7,735 nucleotides of DNA from Phycisphaerales bacterium. Lineage in GTDB: Bacteria; Planctomycetota; Phycisphaerae; Tepidisphaerales; Tepidisphaeraceae. Positions 1 through 6,538 of this stretch are shown piece by piece. The notes beneath the pieces were generated by a model. It ran no database searches and was not told the origin of the DNA. It saw nothing but the letters and a program-made list of their open reading frames with translations. The stretch's first letter is position 1. Each line of letters opens with the position of its first letter. The translations under genes and the position numbers were made by a program. Location of the stretch: assembly GCA_003153655.1 (NCBI GenBank), contig PMAK01000289.1, positions 2,326 to 10,060 of the forward strand, read 5' to 3'.

Positions 1-338
1 CCCGCCATCAGCCCGGCCAGCGAAACGACAACATACAAATCTTTCCCACCCGCACCCTTGAAGTCGGCGATCCATTTTTTCGTCTTGGCGATCTGCAACT
101 GCGCTTGCTTTTCCGCGCGTGCTTTTTGCGCCGGATCGCTGATGTTGGCCGACGCCATCGCCTTCTGCTGCCAGGCGTCTATCTGATCCATATCGACGCT
201 TGAAGTGTCAACATAGATCACACCGTTGGTCTGCGAATCCACAAACGGCGCGACGGGACTGTCCGCGCGAGCCGGCGATTGCGCGCAAAGCAGCGCGGCC
301 ATCGTCAGCGACAACATCAGCCCGAAAATCTTCTTCAA
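1..338 (-). CDS. Exported protein of unknown function, N-terminal part (3' end beyond the window)
   Basis: About 112 residues are visible and the frame is still open at base 1, so the C-terminus is missing. I chose the TTG at 338-336 as the start because a strong Shine-Dalgarno (GAGGAGG) lies 5 bases upstream and the protein then begins with a classic signal peptide: MKK, a hydrophobic stretch (residues 4-19) and a likely signal peptidase I site after A25 (ARA|DS). The cysteine at 18 has no lipobox, so it is not an obvious lipoprotein. The mature part begins SPVAPFVDSQTNGVIYVDTS, followed by a charged, Ala/Gln/Lys-rich, probably helical stretch (about residues 50-90) and then a hydrophobic beta-like segment (DLYVVVSLAGLM). 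This layout resembles uncharacterised exported proteins I associate with planctomycetes; I cannot name a domain. It is separated from the upstream gene by 165 bases and may have its own promoter. Export is well supported; the function is unknown. Confidence 0.8.
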   Translation of the reverse strand, partial: MKKIFGLMLSLTMAALLCAQSPARADSPVAPFVDSQTNGVIYVDTSSVDMDQIDAWQQKAMASANISDPAQKARAEKQAQLQIAKTKKWIADFKGAGGKDLYVVVSLAGLMA

Positions 339-343
339 GAGAA

Positions 344-350
344 CCTCCTC
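344..350 (-). promoter_or_regulatory. Strong ribosome binding site that fixes a TTG start
   Basis: On the minus strand this reads GAGGAGG, followed by 5 bases (TTCTC) and the TTG at 338. It is the best Shine-Dalgarno in the window. It decides the start of the exported protein, because no in-frame ATG precedes the signal peptide. Confidence 0.8.
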
Positions 351-433
351 GCGGGGAAAAGTGAATTCGTAAAAACCAGCCTCCCCAACATTTTGCCATG
401 CCAAGACCTTTTCGCAAGAGGCAACGCCGCCTC

Positions 434-491
434 GTCATTTGTCACTCAAACCGTATCGATTCCGTCTCGCACGAAACAAGTGACAAATGAC
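434..491. repeat. Perfect 13-bp inverted repeat with 32-base loop
   Basis: GTCATTTGTCACT at 434-446 is the exact reverse complement of AGTGACAAATGAC at 479-491. It lies 12 bases beyond the stop codon of the 149-residue exported protein and upstream of the next gene on the same strand. Transcribed, it could form a 13-bp stem with a 32-base loop. No T-run follows on either strand, so it is not a canonical Rho-independent terminator. It could act as an mRNA 3'-end hairpin or be a dispersed repeat. Confidence 0.6.
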
Positions 492-501
492 CAATGACAT
501 T
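481..501. repeat. Three imperfect heptad repeats (TGACAAA / TGACCAA / TGACATT)
   Basis: Three head-to-tail 7-base units read TGACAAA, TGACCAA and TGACATT. The first one and a half units form the right arm of the 13-bp inverted repeat. Short heptad arrays like this can be dispersed intergenic repeats, but only this one copy is present in the window. Confidence 0.45.
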
Positions 502-503
502 CC

Positions 504-953
504 TCAAGGCTGCGTCGCCGGCTCAGTCGTTGACACATCCGCCCCGCGCTTCGCCTCCCAAGCGTTCTTCATCGGGTCCTGGTCCCCAAATTTCACTTCC
601 AGCGTTCCTTTGATCGTGTCGCCGCTGAGTTTGCCGTCATAATTCACCGTGATCGTATCGTCATTGAATGGCCGGGTGACCGTGAACGAAACCTCCCCAT
701 CCTTCACCTTGCCATCTTTGATGTCGAACGACTTCTGATCAAACCCATCAAGAAAAACGCCGGTCAACTTCTCCCCGTCCTGCTTAAACTTCGCGGACAT
801 ATCAATCGAATTTCCATCCGGCGTTTGGATCGTCCACTTCCACGATCCCGACGCATCCGCCGCCGGCGAATCCCCCGCTAGCGCGGGCCCCAGTCGCGCC
901 AGCCACATTAGGAGCATTGCCATCGTCGCCACGGAAGCCGTCATTTTTCGCAT
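504..953 (-). CDS. Small exported beta-rich protein of unknown function (149 aa)
   Basis: The start at 953 is chosen because GGAG lies 6 bases upstream and the protein then opens with a signal peptide: MRK, a hydrophobic core (about residues 5-19) and a likely cleavage site after A26 (ALA|GDS). The mature part is about 120 residues with alternating strands: SGSWKWTIQTPDGNS, SAKFKQDGEKLTGVFLD, IKDGKVKDGEVSFTVTR, VNYDGKLSGDTIKGTLEVKF and a closing W-E-A-K-R. The pattern GxWxW ... DGEKLTG ... DGEVSFTV ... YDGKLSGDTIKGT is one I recognise from small extracytoplasmic beta-barrel-like domains in planctomycetes and related bacteria; no enzymatic activity is known to me. The C-terminal tail STTEPATQP is Thr/Pro/Gln rich, also planctomycete-like. 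It follows the second glycosyltransferase by 104 bases and is probably in the same transcript. An upstream in-frame ATG at 1061 overlaps the glycosyltransferase stop (ATGA) and would add 36 residues, burying the signal peptide, so I disfavour it. Confidence 0.8.
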   Translation of the reverse strand: MRKMTASVATMAMLLMWLARLGPALAGDSPAADASGSWKWTIQTPDGNSIDMSAKFKQDGEKLTGVFLDGFDQKSFDIKDGKVKDGEVSFTVTRPFNDDTITVNYDGKLSGDTIKGTLEVKFGDQDPMKNAWEAKRGADVSTTEPATQP

Positions 954-959
954 CGAATT

Positions 960-963
960 CTCC
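960..963 (-). promoter_or_regulatory. Ribosome binding site deciding the start at 953
   Basis: The minus strand reads TTGGAGAATTCGATG. GGAG sits 6 bases before the ATG at 953. This supports that start over the upstream in-frame ATG at 1061. Confidence 0.6.
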
Positions 964-1057
964 AACCGTTGAAGTGGTGATAAGCTCGGTCCTGCATGAA
1001 TATCCTTATGCGATTCCTTGCCGTTCATCCACATAAAAATGCTCTTTTTCAGCAATT

Positions 1058-2737
1058 TCATTTCGGCCAACTCCCGAGCCGGCTCCCGGACGATGAAGTC
1101 TCCCGCCAACCCTCCGCTTTGCAGAGCCAAAGCAATTCATAATCGCTCACCGGCCGATCCCTCGGCACCTCCATCGTCAAAAACAATTTCGAATTCTGCC
1201 GCAATGCATACAAGACCTGATGATCCCAACTCGATTCATAATCCGCCGAATGCCAACCGGTTTCCGGGTCAGGCCTGCGCTGAAAAAAGTTCGTCGGCGG
1301 GTTATCAATCAAAGTCTCATTGCTCACCACCCAAACGCGATGTCCGCCTCTCAATACCGCAGACAATTTTCTGATGACGGGATCCATCGCCCGCCGATCC
1401 GTCATGTATTTCGCAAGCAAATCGTATTCCTGATATTCCAGAAAAGAGACCGGCGGGATCGTAACGCACTCGGCCTCTCCGTGATAATACCGCTCGAACG
1501 AAACACCCATGTACCAGGGGGCGATCACAATCACATCCCCCTTCACCGCAAGTTTTTCCACTTCCGTCGCCACAATGTCCGCATTCGTCCGCCGCACGCC
1601 AACATTCCTCCAGACGTACACCCCGGAGTAGATCGAAAACCCCAGCGCGCACACACCCAGCACCAACCGAAACGGCGCCCATTTGACCGCAAAAAACAGC
1701 CCATCAACACAAGTGGCCACCATCGCCATCGCCCCCAGAAAATACCAGGGCTGCATCGAATACCGCAGCGCTTTCAGAAAACCCCAATACGCCAAAATTC
1801 CCACGGCAAGACACGTCGCGCAAAACAGAACAGCATCTCGCCGCCGCTGCGAAGCAGATTTCAAAACGCCCAAAGCCGCCAGTATCGCAGCTGCAATCAC
1901 AACGCCCCAAACAACATCGTTATGCCCGCGGCCAACGCCTCCATCCGCCGCGAACAGCAACGATTCCCGAAGCCGCCTCCAAAGCCATGCAAAGTCCAGA
2001 TTGATCTGAAACATCTTCTCGCCGCGCGTGTGCCGGATCATCGGCACATAAGCCAGCATCGATATCGCGCAGATAAAACCCACCGACAGCACAACCATCG
2101 CTCGCCTGATTTGCCCCTTCAAAATCGCCACCGCCGCCGCCCCGCAGCAGGCCGCCAGCAGCAGAATACAATTGTAAAACAGCATGTGAACGCTCAGTAG
2201 CGCCACGGCAAGCGCGATCGCAAATCGCCCCCGCGTTGGCCTCTGCGCCAAATCCCAGATCACGCCGATGGCACACAATCCCAAGAACATCCCCAGCCCA
2301 TACGCCCGAATCGAATCCCCAAAACAGATCACCGCGCTGGTGGACGTCAGCATCGCGATTGAAATAACCGGCGTACGCACCCCAAATCGTCTCGCGTTCC
2401 GCCACAGCGCTGCCAGAATCGCGACCCCTGCCAGCAGGCCGAGAACGCGCATTCCTGAATCGCTCGCGCCTATCCCGCTTTTCACCCACAACCGAACCAC
2501 GCAAAGCCAGAGGATCGGAAACGAATCGTTATGCATATTCGCCGCCGCGTACGACAGCGAATGGGCGCTCGCAAGATTCACGCTCGTGATCTCATCGCGC
2601 CAAAGTCCCCCGGCATTGAGAAAGTACCGGATGTGAAAAACAATCGCCCCCGCGGTCAGCAAGATCGCAATCGCCCATTCAAATCGAACGCCGCCGCGAT
2701 TCTTCTCGATCAATTCTTGAGCGTTCACCGCTGTCAT
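1058..2737 (-). CDS. Multi-pass membrane glycosyltransferase, GT-C type (second copy of tandem pair, 559 aa)
   Basis: Predicted polytopic membrane protein with roughly ten hydrophobic segments between residues 20 and 376 and a soluble C-terminal part (about 380-559) that should face the periplasm. After the first membrane segment comes GGLWRDEITS with D48-E49, the position of the Asp-Glu motif of GT-C enzymes (ArnT, PMT and RgtA-D-like families), which transfer sugars from polyprenyl-phosphate donors. A second conserved stretch, GDSIRAYGLGM (140-150), matches the R-x-Y motif common in such proteins. The soluble part contains VIVIAPWYMGVSFERYYHG (402-420) and HRVWVV (466-471). I chose the ATG at 2737: it aligns with the start of the paralogue upstream and lies 5 bases after that gene's TGA. 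No Shine-Dalgarno is visible, which suggests translational coupling. A GTG at 2779 would overlap the upstream gene by 37 bases and lacks a properly spaced ribosome binding site. Donor and acceptor are not deducible. Confidence 0.85.
   Translation of the reverse strand: MTAVNAQELIEKNRGGVRFEWAIAILLTAGAIVFHIRYFLNAGGLWRDEITSVNLASAHSLSYAAANMHNDSFPILWLCVVRLWVKSGIGASDSGMRVLGLLAGVAILAALWRNARRFGVRTPVISIAMLTSTSAVICFGDSIRAYGLGMFLGLCAIGVIWDLAQRPTRGRFAIALAVALLSVHMLFYNCILLLAACCGAAAVAILKGQIRRAMVVLSVGFICAISMLAYVPMIRHTRGEKMFQINLDFAWLWRRLRESLLFAADGGVGRGHNDVVWGVVIAAAILAALGVLKSASQRRRDAVLFCATCLAVGILAYWGFLKALRYSMQPWYFLGAMAMVATCVDGLFFAVKWAPFRLVLGVCALGFSIYSGVYVWRNVGVRRTNADIVATEVEKLAVKGDVIVIAPWYMGVSFERYYHGEAECVTIPPVSFLEYQEYDLLAKYMTDRRAMDPVIRKLSAVLRGGHRVWVVSNETLIDNPPTNFFQRRPDPETGWHSADYESSWDHQVLYALRQNSKLFLTMEVPRDRPVSDYELLWLCKAEGWRETSSSGSRLGSWPK
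2151..2196. repeat. Best-conserved DNA block of the tandem gene duplication, copy A
   Basis: This 46-base stretch matches 3839-3884 with only three substitutions, at an offset of 1688 bases. It encodes the HMLFYNC-LLLAACCG membrane segment of the second glycosyltransferase. The similarity at DNA level shows that the two genes arose by duplication rather than by separate acquisition of distant family members. The rest of the two genes (1058-2737 and 2743-4440) is similar but more diverged. Confidence 0.75.
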
Positions 2738-2742
2738 GTCGT

Positions 2743-4440
2743 TCAATTCGCCGCAGCGGGTGCCGAGCCATCGTGCCACCCCTCCACGCGGAAAAGCTGA
2801 GAGACTTCGTCATGGTTAATCGGCCGGTCGTTCGCAACCGGCACGACGCTGACGCTCTTCGAATTCGATTTCAGATAATAAAGAACCTGATTATCCCATG
2901 TGAATTGATACTCCCAAAGCCGCCACCCCCAAAGCGGATCAGGCGCATCCTGGTAATGCGGCGAAGCAATCGCCGCAACCGGAAAATCAACCGTGCTGAC
3001 GACCCACACGCGATGCCCCGCTCGCAGCACCTCAGACAACTTGCCATTCAGCGGATCCGCCACATGCCGGTCCGTCATATATTTCATCAACTGATCAAAC
3101 TTGTTGTATTCAAAGAACGAAACCTCCGGCAGCGTCGTCCATTTCACGTCCCCGTGGTAATACCGGTTGAACGTGACAGCGTCATCCCACGGGTCGATCA
3201 CAATCTCATCTCCGATGGTCGCCATCGTTTGCAGTTGCGCGGCGATGATGTCCATATTGGTTCGCCGAATCCCGACATTCTTCCAAAGAGGGACCGCCGA
3301 GTTCGCCGCAAAAGCAACCGCGCAGACCGCAAGCATCACCCGAAAGCCCGACGCCCTGATCGCCCCGAACAGCCCATCCAGACAAGTGGCAAACATCGCC
3401 ATCGCCGCCAAAAAATACCATGGCTCCATTGGATAATGGAGCGTTTCAAGAAATGTCCAGTACGCTCCAGCGCCCACAAACAAACAGGCCGCGCAGAACA
3501 TCACGGAATCGCGCCGCCGCTGCGGAGCGGTTCGCAGCGCTCTCACGCTCCACGCTCCCAGCGCAACCAGAATCCCACCCACGGTGACCGCGCCCCACAC
3601 CACGTCGTAATGACCCGGAGCGACATTTCCTTCAGTTGTGAATTGAACCGATTCCCGAAGCCGTGCCACCAGCCGCCAGACATCCAGCGGAATCTGAAAC
3701 ATCTTCACGTCGCGCGTGCGCTGAATCATCGGTACGTAAATAAACATGGAGATCGCGCAGATAAAACCGATGAGAAAAATCAGCGCCGTCCGATTCCATT
3801 GTCGCTTTGGAAGCGTGACCGCCGCCGCGCCGCAGCACGCCGCCAGCAGCAGGATGCAATTGTAAAACAGCATGTGGACGCTCATCAGCGCCACGATCAA
3901 TGCGATCGCAAACCGCCCTCGCGTCGGCGCCTGCCCCAGATCCCAAATCACGCCGATCGTGCACAAACCCAGAAGCATCCCCAGCCCGTACGCGCGAATC
4001 GAATCCCCATAACAAATCACGGCGCTGGTAAAGCTCAGCAGCGCGATTGAAACAATCGGCGTGCTGAGTCCAAAGCGTCTCGCGTTCCGCCACAGCGCCG
4101 CCAGAATGCCCACCCCCGTCAATAGACCGAGCAGCCGCATCCCCAAATCGCTCGATCCAATCCCGCTGCGCTGCCAAACCCGCAGCACGATCACCCACAA
4201 GACCGGAAACGAATCGTTGTTCATGTTCGCGAACGCATCCGCAAACGAGCGAGAATTCGCCAACCCCACGCTGGTGATCTCATCGCGCCAAAGGCCGCCT
4301 GCACACAAAAAATATCGGATGTGATAAACCAGCGCCGCCGCGGTGAGCAAAAGCGCAATCACCCATTCAAATCGAATTCCGACGCCAATACGGCTGGGTT
4401 TTTCCCGAATCAAATCCTGAGTCGTCGCAGCCATGCTCAT
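2743..4440 (-). CDS. Multi-pass membrane glycosyltransferase, GT-C type (first copy of tandem pair, 565 aa)
   Basis: Close paralogue of the gene immediately downstream, collinear over almost the full length. It has the same membrane topology: a first segment at about 26-45, then GGLWRDEITS with D53-E54 as the likely GT-C catalytic or metal-site pair, GDSIRAYGLGM (145-155), the almost invariant HMLFYNCILLLAACCG (189-204) and about ten hydrophobic segments to residue 385. The extracytoplasmic C-terminal domain (about 390-565) differs from the other copy: DPWDDAVTFNRYYHG (416-430) replaces the paralogue's APWYMGVSFERYYHG, and the last 15 residues are unrelated. The start is the ATG at 4440; a second ATG lies two codons later. 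Neither has a Shine-Dalgarno, and a TAATAT box ends 9 bases upstream, so the message may be leaderless. It lies 58 bases after recJ. Family-level role (lipid-linked sugar transfer at the membrane) is well supported; the substrate is unknown. Confidence 0.85.
   Translation of the reverse strand: MSMAATTQDLIREKPSRIGVGIRFEWVIALLLTAAALVYHIRYFLCAGGLWRDEITSVGLANSRSFADAFANMNNDSFPVLWVIVLRVWQRSGIGSSDLGMRLLGLLTGVGILAALWRNARRFGLSTPIVSIALLSFTSAVICYGDSIRAYGLGMLLGLCTIGVIWDLGQAPTRGRFAIALIVALMSVHMLFYNCILLLAACCGAAAVTLPKRQWNRTALIFLIGFICAISMFIYVPMIQRTRDVKMFQIPLDVWRLVARLRESVQFTTEGNVAPGHYDVVWGAVTVGGILVALGAWSVRALRTAPQRRRDSVMFCAACLFVGAGAYWTFLETLHYPMEPWYFLAAMAMFATCLDGLFGAIRASGFRVMLAVCAVAFAANSAVPLWKNVGIRRTNMDIIAAQLQTMATIGDEIVIDPWDDAVTFNRYYHGDVKWTTLPEVSFFEYNKFDQLMKYMTDRHVADPLNGKLSEVLRAGHRVWVVSTVDFPVAAIASPHYQDAPDPLWGWRLWEYQFTWDNQVLYYLKSNSKSVSVVPVANDRPINHDEVSQLFRVEGWHDGSAPAAAN
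3839..3884. repeat. Best-conserved DNA block of the tandem gene duplication, copy B
   Basis: Counterpart of 2151-2196, in the first glycosyltransferase gene and in the same orientation. Differences fall mostly at third codon positions, as expected if both copies are under selection as proteins. Confidence 0.75.
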
Positions 4441-4449
4441 GCGTTTTTC

Positions 4450-4477
4450 ATATTAGTTGGCCGCCCCAAACTTTCCA
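4450..4477 (-). promoter_or_regulatory. Possible sigma-70-like promoter for the glycosyltransferase pair
   Basis: On the minus strand, TGGAAA (4477-4472) and TAATAT (4455-4450) are 16 bases apart. Each matches the TTGACA/TATAAT consensus at 4 of 6 positions. The TAATAT box ends 9 bases before the ATG at 4440, so a transcript from here would be leaderless or nearly so, which fits the absence of a Shine-Dalgarno. This is a weak match in a short AT-rich spot and could be chance. Confidence 0.25.
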
Positions 4478-4498
4478 TCTCACCCGCGCCGCAAAACA

Positions 4499-6244
4499 TC
4501 ACCCGCCCGCGAACTGAAAATCCTTCACTTCCAGTTCCACGCTGCTCCGCCCGTTGAATTCGTTAATGCATGGCTCAACCGCAAGACGCACCGCCGTGTT
4601 AGGAGATAGCCGATCAATCAAATCCCCGCATTGAAACGCGATGCACCGAATCATCTGCCGATCCTGCTTCACCGTCAGTTGCAAATGATCCCCCGTCTTC
4701 CCCACCCGCCGCGGCGGCGTCGCAACCGTCGCCGCATCAATGCAAAGCAGCGGCTTGCGATTCCCATGCCCAAACGGCGCCAATCGCTGCAACTCCTTCA
4801 CCAGCGGCGCCGTGATCTGTGACAAATCCGCCGTCGATTCCAATCGCAACTGCGGCACCAGCATCTCGTCCGTCACATTGCCGGCCGCAATTTCGCAAAA
4901 CGCCCGCCGAAAATCCTCCACCCGATCCGCCTGTATCTTCAACCCCGCCGCCATCTCATGCCCGCCATACGAGACAAGATGCGAAGAACAACTCTCCATC
5001 GCATGAGCCAGATGAAACCCCGCGATCGACCGCGCACTCCCCTGTCCCGAATCACCGTTCAGCGAGATCATCACCACCGGCCTGCAAAACCGCTCAACAA
5101 TCCGCGACGCCACAATCCCAATCACCCCCGCATGCCAACCCTCCGCCGCCAAAACCAGCGCGCGATTCCGATTATCTCCCCACCCATTCGATTCAACCTG
5201 CGCCAGTGCCTGCTCAAGAATCAATTTTTCAACTCCCTGCCGGTCCTGGTTCTGCCCTTCCAGATAAACCGCGATCTCCTTCGCCCGCTCCTCGCTCGCG
5301 GTCGTCATCATCTCAACAGCAAGATTCGCATGCCCCAAACGCCCGCACGCGTTCAATCGCGGCGCCAGAAGAAACCCAACGTGATAACTATCCAGGTTCT
5401 TCCCGGTCAGATTCGCTGATTCGATCAGCGCCCGAATCCCGGTCAGTTTGCTCTGCTGAAGCCCCCCAAGCCCGAAATGAGCCAGCACCCGATTCTCCCC
5501 CACCAGCGGCACAACATCCGCAATCGTCCCCAATGCCGCCAGCGCCGTCGCCTCCACAAGAAACTCACGAAACGATTCACTAACACGCGCCGCGCCACTG
5601 ATATTCTGACCAATCGCCCAAGCCAGCTTGAACGCCACGCCCGCCCCGCACAAATTCCCATTCGGATATTTCGTCCCGGGCAATCGCGGATGCACAACCC
5701 CAAAACAATCCGGCAGCAAGGGCGGCTCCCCATGCCAGTCATGATGATCCGTAACAATCAAATCCACCCCGCGCTCGCGCGCAACCTTCACCGGCTCCAT
5801 CGCCGTAATCCCGCAGTCCACGGTAACGATCAGCCGCGCCCCCTCATCAATAATCTGCCCAATCGCCTCCGGATTCAGTCCATACCCCTCATCAATCCGA
5901 TGCGGAATATAAGTAGCCACGCTTCCCCCCAGCAGCGTAATCGCATGCCAGAGAATGCTGGTCGCGGTAATCCCATCCACATCGTAATCCCCGTAGATGA
6001 CAATCTTCTCACGATCACGAATAGCCTTGGCGACACGCGCCGCCGCCGCAGATAACCCAGGAATAAGCGAAGGATCAGCCAGCATCAGCAAGCTAGGCTT
6101 CAAAAAAGCCTGCGCATCGTCGTAGTTCGATATCCCCCGATTCAAGAGAATCTGCGCAATCAGCGGCGAAGTCTTCAACCGCGCCGCAAGCTCCGCAGCA
6201 GCAGGCTGCGCCGGATTAATCTGCCAACGCTTGGGACGATACAT
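4499..6244 (-). CDS. recJ: Single-stranded-DNA-specific exonuclease RecJ (581 aa)
   Basis: RecJ degrades single-stranded DNA 5' to 3' in the RecF recombination pathway, mismatch repair and base-excision repair. All diagnostic motifs of the DHH phosphoesterase core are present: GDYDVDG (85-91), VDCGI (142-146), TDHH (165-168) and APRLNACGRLG (294-304), giving the Asp/His ligands of the two catalytic metal ions. The DHHA1 region follows with EGWHAGVIGIVASRI (368-382), GSARS (402-406; Ala where Gly is usual) and GGHEMAAG (427-434). APFGHGN (489-495) and VGKTGDHLQLTV (514-525) mark the C-terminal OB-fold. The 581-residue length is close to that of Escherichia coli RecJ, and nothing appears missing. 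The ATG at 6244 is supported by AAAGGA 8 bases upstream and by the typical N-terminal RxW segment. The gene starts 57 bases after the antitoxin stop and ends 58 bases before the first glycosyltransferase. No terminator is evident in either gap, so read-through is possible. Confidence 0.97.
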   Translation of the reverse strand: MYRPKRWQINPAQPAAAELAARLKTSPLIAQILLNRGISNYDDAQAFLKPSLLMLADPSLIPGLSAAAARVAKAIRDREKIVIYGDYDVDGITATSILWHAITLLGGSVATYIPHRIDEGYGLNPEAIGQIIDEGARLIVTVDCGITAMEPVKVARERGVDLIVTDHHDWHGEPPLLPDCFGVVHPRLPGTKYPNGNLCGAGVAFKLAWAIGQNISGAARVSESFREFLVEATALAALGTIADVVPLVGENRVLAHFGLGGLQQSKLTGIRALIESANLTGKNLDSYHVGFLLAPRLNACGRLGHANLAVEMMTTASEERAKEIAVYLEGQNQDRQGVEKLILEQALAQVESNGWGDNRNRALVLAAEGWHAGVIGIVASRIVERFCRPVVMISLNGDSGQGSARSIAGFHLAHAMESCSSHLVSYGGHEMAAGLKIQADRVEDFRRAFCEIAAGNVTDEMLVPQLRLESTADLSQITAPLVKELQRLAPFGHGNRKPLLCIDAATVATPPRRVGKTGDHLQLTVKQDRQMIRCIAFQCGDLIDRLSPNTAVRLAVEPCINEFNGRSSVELEVKDFQFAGG

Positions 6245-6301
6245 CCGTGTGGTCCTTTGCTAGCGCAAAAGTTCAAGAACAGAAGTGGCACGCAGCGGTT
6301 T

Positions 6302-6526
6302 TCATTTTGAAGCTTTCTTGCGCTTGCGGGTCAACTTCAATCTGCTTTTGACCTCCGCCAAACTGTACGTCGGCAAACTGGCATTTCGTCGCCGCGCATC
6401 GCGCAGAATGCGAAGATCCTGCGCATCCTCCAGTGCTTCCGTGACACGCTCAAACTCCTCGGTCGTAAGCACGACGAATTCCTTGCCATTCTTTTTCAGA
6501 AACTCTGGCTTCAAATTCAACACCAT
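6302..6526 (-). CDS. Type II antitoxin, short RelB/Phd-like (74 aa)
   Basis: The protein contains KEFVVLTTEEFERVTEALEDAQDLRILRD (15-43), the pattern typical of the toxin-binding half of RelB/Phd-like antitoxins (FVVL...EE[FY]...EALED..D), and ends in a basic tail (KLTRKRKKASK). It should neutralise the toxin encoded just upstream. I chose the ATG at 6526 over the adjacent GTG at 6529 because GGAGGT lies 5 bases before the ATG. An in-frame TGA, which is the toxin's own stop, lies five codons upstream, so the gene cannot extend further. The usual N-terminal DNA-binding segment of Phd/YefM proteins is therefore absent, and how the operon is autoregulated is unclear. The gap to the toxin stop is 12 bases, implying co-transcription. 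A toxin-first order is the reverse of classic relBE. The family assignment rests on pattern recognition and the neighbour. Confidence 0.75.
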   Translation of the reverse strand: MVLNLKPEFLKKNGKEFVVLTTEEFERVTEALEDAQDLRILRDARRRNASLPTYSLAEVKSRLKLTRKRKKASK

Positions 6527-6531
6527 CACGC

Positions 6532-6537
6532 ACCTCC
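6532..6537 (-). promoter_or_regulatory. Ribosome binding site of the antitoxin
   Basis: The minus strand reads GGAGGT, then GCGTG, then the ATG at 6526. The site lies entirely in the 12-base gap between toxin stop and antitoxin start, so the antitoxin has its own strong initiation signal even though it is the second gene. Confidence 0.65.
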
Positions 6538-6538
6538 A

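Noticed and set aside
393..404. Near-palindrome TTGCCATGCCAA upstream of the TTG-start exported protein
   Set aside because: Only 10 of 12 positions are symmetric, with no second copy and no clear promoter beside it; too little to call an operator.
208..438. Minus-strand open frame of 76 codons overlapping the first exported protein
   Set aside because: The alternative frame from TTG 338 has a strong ribosome binding site and a textbook signal peptide, while this frame shows nothing recognisable.
1220..2200. Long plus-strand open frame (326 codons) antisense to the second glycosyltransferase
   Set aside because: Composition is dominated by Arg, His, Pro and Gln with no domain or hydrophobic core. 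It is the complement of a convincing membrane protein gene.
2773..4050. Long plus-strand open frame (425 codons) antisense to the first glycosyltransferase
   Set aside because: Same Arg/His/Pro-rich composition. The two antisense frames resemble each other only because the underlying genes are duplicates.
4441..4498. Possible Rho-independent terminator after recJ
   Set aside because: No GC-rich hairpin followed by a T-run is present on the minus strand in this gap.
4819..5583. Plus-strand open frame (254 codons) antisense to recJ
   Set aside because: Pro/Ser-rich low-complexity translation opposite the intact RecJ catalytic core; a shadow.
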